Numbered from the stretch's first letter, positions 1 through 6,662 are shown. The stretch is 7,078 nucleotides of DNA from Firmicutes bacterium UBA4881 (GCA_002399235.1 DHDH01000040.1:115480-122557); one strand, 5' to 3'. Notes: a model not told the origin generated them from the letters alone. Program-made: numbers and translations.

Positions 1-2
1 AC

Positions 3-701
3 GATAGCAATCAGTATTATGTGGACGGTAAACTGCTTCCAGTAGTAGGTAAGGGTGTACGTTTTGCCTATAAAAGAGATTTAGAAAAATTGTTATGGTT
101 GGAATTTGGACTAAGTTCAAATATGGCTTTATCTATATATAACGCTAATTATGAAGAGTTAGATTTAGGTAGAGTTCTTTATCTAGAGGACTACCTTTTT
201 AACGCTTCCAAGATTGCAGACGAAGTTGGTTCAACGTTATACCTCAATCCAGAAACTAATGCAGCCATGATCGATGGTCAGGTGGTAATATTACCCCATT
301 TTTATAATAATCAACTCTATTTAACTGAAGCACAACTAGCTGATTATTTAGCCCTAGGAATTAATTGGGACGCCAAGACCTTTACAGCTAAGGTTGAATC
401 ATGGCCTATCTATCTTTGGGGCCAGAGATTTGCTGACGATGGTTACTTATATAATAGAAACCTTTATTTACCCTTAACAGTATTAGAGAGCTTAGGTTAT
501 ATACCCGATTGGGTTGATAGAATCACTGAAAGGGTTAAAATTGGTGAAAGGATCCTTATGGCTAATAAAGCTAGAGGAGATCGTATGTTTATTCTTAGTG
601 ATGATTTCGTCACTATTACTGGTCTCGCGGTAAATATTGAAAGCGCTAGTATCTATCTAGAGGAAAAACTAGATGACACTAACGCTTCACAACAAACTTA
701 A
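3..701 (+). CDS. 3' part of a protein with tandem stalk-type (copper amine oxidase N-terminal-like) repeats
   Basis: The frame is open from base 3 (Asp-Ser-Asn-Gln-Tyr-Tyr) with no start, so the gene begins upstream. The GTG at base 21 has no ribosome site and reads as an internal Val. About 232 residues are visible. Three units follow one pattern: a Leu-Tyr-Leu strand, an Ala/Leu-rich helix ending in a Gly turn, a Trp-Asp/Thr segment, then a Val/Ile strand. They begin near VLYLEDYLFNASKIADEVG (base 174), QLYLTEAQLADYLALGINWD (base 315) and NLYLPLTVLESLGY (base 462). This is the layout of the copper amine oxidase N-terminal domain (PF07833), common as repeats in exported Firmicutes proteins, where it is structural and binds no copper. 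The C-terminus (TNASQQT) is polar and shows no catalytic motif. Any secretion signal would lie upstream. The stop overlaps that of the convergent gene. Repeat-family call: moderate confidence; exact role unknown. Confidence 0.72.
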   Translation, partial: DSNQYYVDGKLLPVVGKGVRFAYKRDLEKLLWLEFGLSSNMALSIYNANYEELDLGRVLYLEDYLFNASKIADEVGSTLYLNPETNAAMIDGQVVILPHFYNNQLYLTEAQLADYLALGINWDAKTFTAKVESWPIYLWGQRFADDGYLYNRNLYLPLTVLESLGYIPDWVDRITERVKIGERILMANKARGDRMFILSDDFVTITGLAVNIESASIYLEEKLDDTNASQQT

Positions 702-1492
702 GATTCAGTTGTAGGGGTCACATTTGATGACTGAGTGTTACCTAATACACCAATGAGCTTACCAAGTAAAAGCTGTTCGACAGTTTCTTGGCTTACAGTA
801 AAGTTACCATTTATAATAGCATCTACTGCATCAGCAGGAATTCCATAATAACTGGTGAGATAGGTTTTAACACTATTCAGAGCATCTTGTTCTAATCCCT
901 TAAGATCACCTTTTAGGAGTTTATCTACTAGTTCAGGTGGCAAAGAGGTAGCTTCACTAACAGTCTCACCAAGTTCGGCATTGGTGATTAACCCAGATGA
1001 GACCATTTTGACAACTTGACCATCTAAAGCTATTAAATCGACACGGTCACCTTTAACTAGCTTTTCCCAAAGCACCTCGTCATTATTTCTTTCAATTTTA
1101 CTGGTGGGTAAAAAAGCAAAGCTTTCTGGAGCGTTAAATAAAGGGGCAATGGTTACAGAGTCTTTAGAAGCAGATTGTAACAAACCAGAAAAGGTAGTAA
1201 GCTTAGCTAGATTTTTTTCTAAAACTTCTGCAGAAGATGCTGGAGCATCTAGATCAAGGTTGAGAAAGTAAGCTACGTCTTCTGGGGTAAGGTTATCAAG
1301 AGTAAGGTTTTTGGCAATTATTTCTCTATTTGTTATAACAGGTGTCGGGGGAGCAATAGGCTCCTCCTTTTTTTCTATTGCATTTATCTCGGGTACTTTA
1401 GCAGTATTTTGTCTGGTTCGTAAGATCTCGACAGTTAAAAACACACCACTCATTACACATATTATTAGAAGCACCAAAAGTGTTTTTTTCAT
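698..1492 (-). CDS. Membrane-anchored protein of unknown function
   Basis: The product is 264 residues. I chose the ATG at 1492 because a perfect GAGGAGG lies 7 bases before it; an upstream in-frame ATG at 1519 has no such site. Residues 1-22 (MKKTLLVLLIICVMSGVFLT...) form a single hydrophobic anchor or uncleaved signal. Cys12 follows Ile-Ile rather than a small residue, so a lipobox is unlikely. A Pro/Glu-rich linker follows (about 30-55), then a helical part. Residues about 100-167 (TFSGLLQSASKDSVTI ... LVKGDRVDLIALDGQVVKMV) have the 'additive-strand, then lk-GD-V-v-dG-v' pattern of small beta-barrel domains such as DUF5666; this is a resemblance only. The tail (185-250) is made of short helices, with similar phrases at ELVDKLLKGDLKGL and ETVEQLLLGKLIGVL. 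The tail is probably outside the cytoplasmic membrane. The gene diverges from polA and converges on the stalk-repeat gene. No function is assigned. Confidence 0.8.
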   Translation of the reverse strand: MKKTLLVLLIICVMSGVFLTVEILRTRQNTAKVPEINAIEKKEEPIAPPTPVITNREIIAKNLTLDNLTPEDVAYFLNLDLDAPASSAEVLEKNLAKLTTFSGLLQSASKDSVTIAPLFNAPESFAFLPTSKIERNNDEVLWEKLVKGDRVDLIALDGQVVKMVSSGLITNAELGETVSEATSLPPELVDKLLKGDLKGLEQDALNSVKTYLTSYYGIPADAVDAIINGNFTVSQETVEQLLLGKLIGVLGNTQSSNVTPTTES

Positions 1493-1499
1493 AGAGTGT

Positions 1500-1506
1500 C
1501 CTCCTC
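1500..1506 (-). promoter_or_regulatory. Shine-Dalgarno site of the 698-1492 gene
   Basis: The minus strand reads GAGGAGG seven bases before the ATG at 1492. This fixes the start at the MKK methionine and shortens the longest possible reading frame by nine residues. Confidence 0.85.
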
Positions 1507-1639
1507 TAACTAACTTCAAATTATCTTTTCTCTAATAGGAGGCGTAACCCTTGATGTAGTTTAGAACAAGAGAGGCAAATGATTAATATGCAGGTAAGGT
1601 TTGTTCTTGTGCCGAAAGATAGTCTTTAGTGGAAAAAAT

Positions 1640-1645
1640 AAGGAG
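1640..1645 (+). promoter_or_regulatory. Shine-Dalgarno site of polA
   Basis: AAGGAG lies nine bases before the ATG at 1655. It decides the start over an in-frame TTG at 1601, which would add 18 unrelated residues and has no ribosome site, and over the Met four codons in. Confidence 0.85.
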
Positions 1646-1654
1646 CGTAATAAC

Positions 1655-4159
1655 ATGAAAAGAATGATTGCTATAGATGGGCATAGTCTCCTATATAGAG
1701 CGTTTTATGCTTTACCTGGGTTTACAACTAAAAAAGGACTACCTACAGGAGCAGTATATGGCTTCCAGCTAATGTTAGATAAAGTTTTAGCAGACTATAA
1801 TCCTGATTATGTTTTTGTTGCTTTTGATTCTGGTAAGCCTACATTTCGCCATGAGCAGTTTAAAGATTACAAAGCTCAAAGGCCACCAATGCCAGAAGAA
1901 CTTCGTGGCCAGGTTGATTTAACTAAGAAATTACTCGACCTTAGAGGAATTCCTCATATATCGATAGATGGTATCGAAGCAGATGATTTGATTGGTAGTG
2001 CTGCTAAACTAGCCAAGGATTGGGGTGTAGAGTACCTAATTTTAACCGGTGACCGGGATTCACTCCAATTAGTTGACACCAATTGTCTGGTTTTATTAAC
2101 TAAAAAAGGAATCTCAGAGATACGTTTATATGACAGGCAAGCTGTCAAAGATGATTTTGCGATTTTACCTGAACAAGTTCCCGATTATAAAGGCTTAGTA
2201 GGAGATCCTTCCGATAATATCCCTGGAGTTAAAGGGATCGGCGATAAAACAGCAGTAAAACTAATAGATGAGTTTAATAACCTTGAAACTATCTTAAAAA
2301 ATATCGATAAACTGCCAGCTGGAACAGTTAAAAAGCTTAATGGCCAAGAAGAGATTGCTTTATTAAGTAAAGATTTAGCAACAATTCATACCGATATTAA
2401 TCTTGATCTAAGTTTAGAATCTACCAAGCTAGAAGAACCCTGTCTAGAACCATTAAGAGAATTTTATAAAGAGATGGAGTTTACCACTTTTCTAAAACGC
2501 TTGCCTGAAGAAAAGAAGAAAACAATTACTATTCAGACTCCGAAAATAGAAAAAATCGATGATAATATGCTACAAAAGGAGCCCCAACTTTTCATCGAAG
2601 ATATGGGAGATAGTTACTTGATCGCAGCATCTTCCTGGTGTACTAATGTACCGAAGAAGGTTCAAACGCTTTTTGCCGAAGATACTTTTACCTTGGATCA
2701 AGTCCCTAAAGGAACTGAAGTTTTTACCCATGGAGCTAAAGAACTGTTTTTAATTGAACCAGATCTTAATATTATTGACGACTTAGAACTAGCGGGATAT
2801 TTATTAGACCCCGACTATTCTCATGATTTTAAAGCTTTAGTGGAGCGTTATTTAGATCTTTCACAGGGTGACTCTCTAGAAGAGAGAGCTACATTAGCTT
2901 GGGAATTAAGAGATGTCTTAAGGAAAGAACTCCAAGATGATAGCCTCTATTCTTTATATAAAGATATTGAACTACCATTATCAAGAGTGTTAGCTACGAT
3001 GGAAAGGGCAGGTGTTAAAGTAGATAAAGAAGAACTAGCTAAACTATCACAAGATTTTAATTCGCGTATGAATGAACTAGAAGTTAAAATTTTTGGGTTA
3101 GCAGGAGAAAAGTTTAATGTTAACTCTTCTAAACAATTAGGAGAGATTCTTTTTGACAAATTAGGTCTACCGGCAGGAAAGAAAACTAAAACAGGTTATT
3201 CAACCTCTGCCGAGGTATTAGAAAAATTAGCCTTAATCCATCCCTTGCCTAGCTTTGTAATGGAGTACAGGCAATTGCAAAAACTAAAAAGCACCTATAC
3301 AGATGCTTTACCAGAGTTAATTAACCCCGTAACCGGTAGAATTCATACTAGTTTTAATCAATTAATTACAGCCACGGGCCGACTTTCTAGTAGTAATCCT
3401 AATTTACAGAATATACCAGTTCGTACCGAAGAAGGAGCAAAGATTCGTCGTTGCTTCATACCCGAACCGGGATATGTTCTACTATCTGCTGATTACTCGC
3501 AAATTGAGTTAAGAGTATTAGCACATATTGCAAAAGATCCTGACTTAATAGAAACCTTCGTGAATGGCGAAGATATTCATACAAGGACCGCTGCGGAAGT
3601 TTTAGGGATACCAATAGAAAGTGTAACAAAGGAACAAAGAAGCTCAGCAAAAGCAGTAAACTTTGGAATTATTTATGGAATTAGTAGCTTTGGCTTAGCT
3701 AAGAATACTGATTTAAGTAAAAAAGAAGCAGAAAGATATATAACTAAATATCTTGCTCGCTATCCCAAAGTACAAGAATATATGGATAATATTGTTAAAG
3801 AAGCAAGAGAAAAAGGGTATGTAACCACGCTTCTCGGGAGAAGAAGATATTTGCCAGAGATTAATTCTAGTAACTTTATTAGAAGAAACTTGTCTGAAAG
3901 AATGGCACTAAATACTCCAATTCAGGGGACGGCAGCAGATATCATAAAAATAGCTATGCTTAACATTGATAAATTAATTAGAAAAAACAATATAAATGCT
4001 GAAATGCTTTTACAGGTGCATGATGAATTAGTATTTGAAGTTAAGACTGAGGAACAAAATGCACTAGATCAACTAGTAAGAAAAGTAATGGAACACGCTT
4101 TTAAACTGGATGTGCCTTTAAAAGTTGGAGTAAATGTTGGTGCAAATGCATGGTTTTAA
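1655..4159 (+). CDS. polA: DNA polymerase I (family A), proofreading-inactive type
   Basis: The enzyme fills gaps and removes RNA primers in Okazaki-fragment processing and excision repair; it is cytoplasmic. The product is 834 residues, close to Taq polymerase (832) and shorter than E. coli (928). The 5'-nuclease domain (about 1-290) keeps its metal ligands: Asp8, Asp58, Glu108/Asp110/Asp111 (GIEADD), Asp133/Asp135 (TGDRD) and Asp184/Asp187 (GDPSDN), followed by the helix-hairpin-helix GVKGIGDKTA. The middle domain (about 305-425) is a worn 3'-5' exonuclease: the DxE of ExoI is missing, the final-motif Asp is not visible, and only a D near 375 (IIDDLELAGYLL) fits ExoII. The polymerase domain (about 430-834) has TATGRLSSSNPNLQNIP, motif A with Asp613 (SADYSQIELR), motif B with Arg662, Lys666, Phe670 and Tyr674, and motif C with His789-Asp790-Glu791 (QVHDELVFEV). 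It reads as fully functional for synthesis and 5' flap removal. Neither mutM nor coaE, frequent polA neighbours in Firmicutes, follows. Confidence 0.98.
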   Translation: MKRMIAIDGHSLLYRAFYALPGFTTKKGLPTGAVYGFQLMLDKVLADYNPDYVFVAFDSGKPTFRHEQFKDYKAQRPPMPEELRGQVDLTKKLLDLRGIPHISIDGIEADDLIGSAAKLAKDWGVEYLILTGDRDSLQLVDTNCLVLLTKKGISEIRLYDRQAVKDDFAILPEQVPDYKGLVGDPSDNIPGVKGIGDKTAVKLIDEFNNLETILKNIDKLPAGTVKKLNGQEEIALLSKDLATIHTDINLDLSLESTKLEEPCLEPLREFYKEMEFTTFLKRLPEEKKKTITIQTPKIEKIDDNMLQKEPQLFIEDMGDSYLIAASSWCTNVPKKVQTLFAEDTFTLDQVPKGTEVFTHGAKELFLIEPDLNIIDDLELAGYLLDPDYSHDFKALVERYLDLSQGDSLEERATLAWELRDVLRKELQDDSLYSLYKDIELPLSRVLATMERAGVKVDKEELAKLSQDFNSRMNELEVKIFGLAGEKFNVNSSKQLGEILFDKLGLPAGKKTKTGYSTSAEVLEKLALIHPLPSFVMEYRQLQKLKSTYTDALPELINPVTGRIHTSFNQLITATGRLSSSNPNLQNIPVRTEEGAKIRRCFIPEPGYVLLSADYSQIELRVLAHIAKDPDLIETFVNGEDIHTRTAAEVLGIPIESVTKEQRSSAKAVNFGIIYGISSFGLAKNTDLSKKEAERYITKYLARYPKVQEYMDNIVKEAREKGYVTTLLGRRRYLPEINSSNFIRRNLSERMALNTPIQGTAADIIKIAMLNIDKLIRKNNINAEMLLQVHDELVFEVKTEEQNALDQLVRKVMEHAFKLDVPLKVGVNVGANAWF

Positions 4160-4354
4160 TATTTAACAAGAGTAAATTAAAATTTAAAATAAAAAAATGA
4201 CAGGTTTTGCAGGATATAGAAAAAGGAAGTTGAACTACTGATTTAGGAACAAGGTCTAAGATAAATCTAAACACTCAAGTTTTCCTCGAGACGGATAAAG
4301 CTGTTTGAACAATTTCTTCAGCTAAACAAATAGATTATTTCTATTTTAATAAGC

Positions 4355-4435
4355 TATACCGTTTAAGGTAAGGTGGGTGTTAGGAGAACGTGGTAAATAA
4401 AGGGGTAGCAAAACCAAAGCTGTTTAGGCGGTATA
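4355..4435 (+). ncRNA. Candidate structured RNA element, helix 1
   Basis: Bases 4355-4367 (TATACCGTTTAAG) can pair without mismatch with 4423-4435 (TTTAGGCGGTATA): 13 pairs including three G-U wobbles, closing a 55-base G-rich interior. Wobble pairs that keep a helix intact are what one expects of an RNA rather than a DNA palindrome. I matched it to no riboswitch, T-box, 6S, SRP, RNase P or tmRNA core that I know. It could be part of the long leader of the barrel gene or a separate small RNA. Chance pairing is not excluded. Confidence 0.3.
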
Positions 4436-4469
4436 AGGAAACATGGAAACTTGTACAGAACGCGTTTTA

Positions 4470-4549
4470 GGAGTTGCTTCCTTGATTACTACGGTCTAAA
4501 TACATTAACTAATGCACTAAAAATGTGTTGTTAATGTAGACCAAACTCC
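4470..4549 (+). ncRNA. Candidate structured RNA element, hairpin 2 with bulge
   Basis: TACATTAAC (4501-4509) pairs perfectly with GTTAATGTA (4530-4538). After a four-base bulge on the left, GGTC (4493-4496) pairs with GACC (4539-4542). An outer stem GGAGTT (4470-4475) with AACTCC (4544-4549) encloses it across an asymmetric internal loop, and GCAC (4514-4517) with GTGT (4525-4528) can close the apex over a seven-base loop. No T-run follows, so it is not an intrinsic terminator. The nested layout suggests a folded leader; alternatively it is a protein-binding dyad. Confidence 0.4.
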
Positions 4550-4558
4550 CATTCATAA

Positions 4559-4608
4559 GTCTACAACCAACCATTCATCTTACCAAAAAGAGGAAATTAG
4601 TTGTAGAT
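4559..4608 (+). ncRNA. Candidate structured RNA element, hairpin 3
   Basis: TCTACAAC (4560-4567) and GTTGTAGA (4600-4607) are perfectly complementary, with a further G-U pair outside (4559/4608) and a loop of 32 bases. It lies 10 bases after hairpin 2 and 109 bases before the ATG of the barrel gene. Its arms echo hairpin 2: both left arms contain GTCTA and both right arms contain TGTAGA. Confidence 0.35.
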
Positions 4609-4697
4609 GGAGAATTTATTTTCATTGAACCTCATTAGCGGGTGGAGGGAAACAATTTAATTCCAACACATTAAACCCAGCAATGAGAAAATTAGTA

Positions 4698-4706
4698 AAG
4701 AGGGGG
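4698..4706 (+). promoter_or_regulatory. Ribosome site of the barrel protein gene
   Basis: The purine run AAGAGGGGG lies 11 bases before the ATG at 4718. The spacing is slightly long and the core is GGGGG rather than GGAGG, but the start is supported by the signal peptide that follows at once. Confidence 0.6.
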
Positions 4707-4717
4707 AAAAACTGTCA

Positions 4718-6622
4718 ATGAGTAAATCAACGCGTTTAGTGGTGTTAGCACTAGCAGTAGTTTTAGTGCTAAGCATGGCTGCTTTTGCAGCTGGTGAACT
4801 GATGCTCAATGGTGAAGCTAAGTTTACATTGAAGTATGATGGCACAACTGGTACACTTGGTGCCAACACAATTCTCAACTTTAAGGGTTCGCTTAAAGGC
4901 ACTGCTGTAAGCATTAACTTCGGTGATGATACAGCTAATGGTTTTTATAAGTCGATCAATTTTTGGGGGAACTGGCCAACTACAGATGGTTATAAGTTCT
5001 CTCCATACTACATTACAGCTAATGTAAGAGGTGCCTATTATCAAAATGGTCCTAAAGTAACAACAACCCTCGGCGACTTTAACTACCCAGTTCCAAAATA
5101 TGTAGCTGGTCAGTTCCATAGAGTCAGAGGCGTTGGTGCCATGGTTACTGACTATCCTATTATCGACAAAGTAACTTTAACTGGTTTCTTTGCATGGCCA
5201 AAATATGGTGCAGGATTTACTCTTCGTGGCGAGTTACCAAATCTTTTCTATAACCAAGGATTTGTACTCAAAGCTAACAATGTTATTCCTGGTCTAAGTT
5301 TACAAGCATATGCTTTGAACCACATGCACCAAGATGGTACCCACCTTCTTTATGGCGCAGGTTTGAAGAGTAAGAAGGCATTTAGTGCAATTAATGGTGC
5401 TCGTACTGGCGACACATTAATTCTTTACACTCCAGGATTTGTAAAGGATACTAACCCATGGGGTAGTGAAGCATTAATCGGTCCTGATGGAACTGTTATA
5501 GAGAAAGCTACTAGAGTTCTCTATGATGCAGCTACTAATACTCATGCTCCAGTTCCTGCTGGACATTATGTTCTATCTGGACATGGTGTTGGCGACACAT
5601 TTATTCAAAACTCCTTAACCGTTGGCGACAAGGTTAAAATTAACTTGTTTGAAAAGCCTACTACAACTATTGCTGAAACAACTTACGGCCTAGAAGCCAG
5701 CGGTGCTTTAGCTGGTGTTAATATGTCAGGTAAATTCCTACTTCGTAATACCTGGGATAACACTACCCTTGAATCAAAGAAAGATAATCAATATGTTGCT
5801 TTGACAGATGCTGATTACACATTTAATGTAGGCTCAATTAAGACAAAGGTTAATGCAGGTTTTAGATACATTGATAAAGATTTCAAACCTTTTGCACGTG
5901 AAACTGATACTAATCCGAATAACTCAACTTATAACCCAATTGAAGCAAAACTTGGTCAGTTAGGTGGAAACGCTGGCTTAAACTTTACACTTCCTGCAAG
6001 CACAACACTTACTTTGTCAGGTGACTACTACAACAAAGAAATTAGTGCTGATGCTAAAGATGCAGATGGTAACCCAATCAACGATGCTGACGGTAAAAAT
6101 ATTGTAGTAGTTGGTCAATACGATAGAATGACTGGTACTGTAACTGTAACTAATAGTGCACTTTATGGTGTTACAGCTTCTGTATCTGCAACAGGTACCA
6201 GAGGTGTTAATGCCTATCCAGTAGATAAGATTCCTGCTGGTGCAACACTAGTTCCTGAAACTATTGCTAATTCTGTTACAACCAAAGCTTCTTTAGCAAA
6301 AGACTGGACTATACCAACTAAAGACAAGATTAGTACAACCTATACTTTATCTACCAGCAATTTGTTAGGTAAGAAAGCAAATGAGATTGCTTTCACTAAC
6401 AAACTAGAAGCTAAGACAACCTTAACTCTTCCTGTAGTAAACAAGGTTGGCTTAGAAGGTACTGCAACATTTGTTACACTCGCTGATATAACCATTCCAA
6501 CTTATGTTGGTAAACTTACTCACACTCTACCAAATGGCTTTGCTTTAGAGGCAAAAGCTACAAAGGTTAGCAAAGCTAAGACTGTTTGGTATACACAACT
6601 AGTTTGGTCTGCTTCCTGGTAA
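4718..6622 (+). CDS. Secreted putative outer-membrane beta-barrel protein with an inserted NAGPA-associated module
   Basis: The product is 634 residues. Residues 1-24 form a classic signal peptide (basic start, Leu/Val core, cleavage after Ala-Phe-Ala, at 24/25). The mature protein is rich in Thr, Asn, Gly and alternating hydrophobic residues, with many short strands. It ends TVWYTQLVWSASW, an alternating strand with a terminal Trp, the signature by which the BAM complex recognises outer-membrane barrels. No SLH or cell-wall-anchor motif is seen. Residues about 222-312 break the barrel pattern and form a distinct module, listed separately. Residues 446-461 hold two DxDG motifs (DADGNPINDADGKN), typical of calcium-binding loops. 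A porin or a surface barrel with an exposed domain is the likeliest reading; the substrate is unknown. A strong terminator directly downstream and the long leader suggest a single-gene transcript. An S-layer or fibrous surface protein is the alternative. Secretion is near certain, barrel topology moderately so. Confidence 0.7.
   Translation: MSKSTRLVVLALAVVLVLSMAAFAAGELMLNGEAKFTLKYDGTTGTLGANTILNFKGSLKGTAVSINFGDDTANGFYKSINFWGNWPTTDGYKFSPYYITANVRGAYYQNGPKVTTTLGDFNYPVPKYVAGQFHRVRGVGAMVTDYPIIDKVTLTGFFAWPKYGAGFTLRGELPNLFYNQGFVLKANNVIPGLSLQAYALNHMHQDGTHLLYGAGLKSKKAFSAINGARTGDTLILYTPGFVKDTNPWGSEALIGPDGTVIEKATRVLYDAATNTHAPVPAGHYVLSGHGVGDTFIQNSLTVGDKVKINLFEKPTTTIAETTYGLEASGALAGVNMSGKFLLRNTWDNTTLESKKDNQYVALTDADYTFNVGSIKTKVNAGFRYIDKDFKPFARETDTNPNNSTYNPIEAKLGQLGGNAGLNFTLPASTTLTLSGDYYNKEISADAKDADGNPINDADGKNIVVVGQYDRMTGTVTVTNSALYGVTASVSATGTRGVNAYPVDKIPAGATLVPETIANSVTTKASLAKDWTIPTKDKISTTYTLSTSNLLGKKANEIAFTNKLEAKTTLTLPVVNKVGLEGTATFVTLADITIPTYVGKLTHTLPNGFALEAKATKVSKAKTVWYTQLVWSASW
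5381..5653 (+). other. Domain within the barrel protein: phosphodiester-glycosidase-associated module
   Basis: Residues about 222-312 read N-G-A-R-T-G-D-T-L-I-L-Y-T-P, then DTNPWGSEALIGPDGTVIE, then PVPAGHYVLSGHG, then VGDKVKINL. In order and spacing these match phrases I know from the region before the catalytic part of NAGPA-type (PF09992) and GHL10-type proteins: 'NxpRgxdxLvlYTp', 'TNpwGxEvvVxdGxV', 'IPxdGyVLSGHG', 'GdxV'. No catalytic domain follows; barrel-like sequence resumes at about residue 318. The resemblance is from memory, not from a search. Confidence 0.55.
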
Positions 6623-6625
6623 GAA

Positions 6626-6662
6626 AACAAAAGCTGCTGACAAAATGTCAGCAGCTTTTGTT
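6626..6662. terminator. Rho-independent terminator, probably bidirectional
   Basis: It starts three bases after the stop of the barrel gene. AACAAAAGCTGCTGACA (6626-6642) pairs perfectly with TGTCAGCAGCTTTTGTT (6646-6662): a 17-pair stem with an AAA loop and a T-rich descending tail. The A-rich left flank would give a T-tail on the minus strand too, so it can also stop leftward transcription from the right end of the window. Confidence 0.9.

Larger units (their letters stand above)
1493..1654. promoter_or_regulatory. Divergent intergenic region between the membrane protein and polA
   Basis: These 162 bases must carry the start signals for both divergent genes. Minus-strand candidate: a GATAAT -10 box (plus-strand 1521-1526) with no good -35. 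Plus-strand candidate: TAATAT at 1584-1589, 17 bases after TTAGAA at 1561-1566. Both match the sigma-A consensus only partly, so the region is certain but the exact promoters are not. An AGGAGG at 1538-1543 on the plus strand leads only to an ATG-TAG and no gene. Confidence 0.4.
4160..4717. other. Long non-coding stretch between polA and the barrel protein gene
   Basis: These 558 bases contain no reading frame with a credible start and ribosome site; the best short frame (ATG at 4197, 14 codons) has none. No GC-rich hairpin with a T-run follows polA, so an intrinsic terminator is not evident. The first 40 bases are very A+T-rich. The middle and right parts hold three long-range inverted repeats, listed separately, and a 10-base direct repeat (AAAGCTGTTT at 4297-4306 and 4416-4425). 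The promoter of the downstream gene must lie here, but I find no good -35/-10 pair. Confidence 0.7.

Noticed and set aside
1493..1519. Upstream ATG at 1519 for the minus-strand gene
   Set aside because: The extra residues would encode the ribosome site itself (GAGGAGG); the MKK start is far better placed.
1311..1535. Plus-strand frame over the start of the membrane protein gene
   Set aside because: It is the complement of the hydrophobic anchor region, without a ribosome site or recognisable product.
1601..1654. Longer polA start at a TTG
   Set aside because: No ribosome site, the added 18 residues do not resemble any polA start, and AAGGAG sits correctly before the ATG at 1655.
4197..4241. 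14-codon frame MTGFAGYRKRKLNY after polA
   Set aside because: No ribosome site, and too short to support; chance is the simpler explanation.
4360..4400. T-box or other known riboswitch in the polA-barrel spacer (AAGGTGGGTGTTAGG resembles a T-box core)
   Set aside because: The conserved GGTACCGCG part, specifier hairpin and terminator are missing; cores of the other riboswitch classes I checked (TPP, SAM, FMN, c-di-GMP, lysine, cobalamin) were not found.
4718..5119. Minus-strand reading frames opposite the 5' part of the barrel gene
   Set aside because: No ribosome sites; they oppose a strand with a clear signal peptide and are mirror frames of it.
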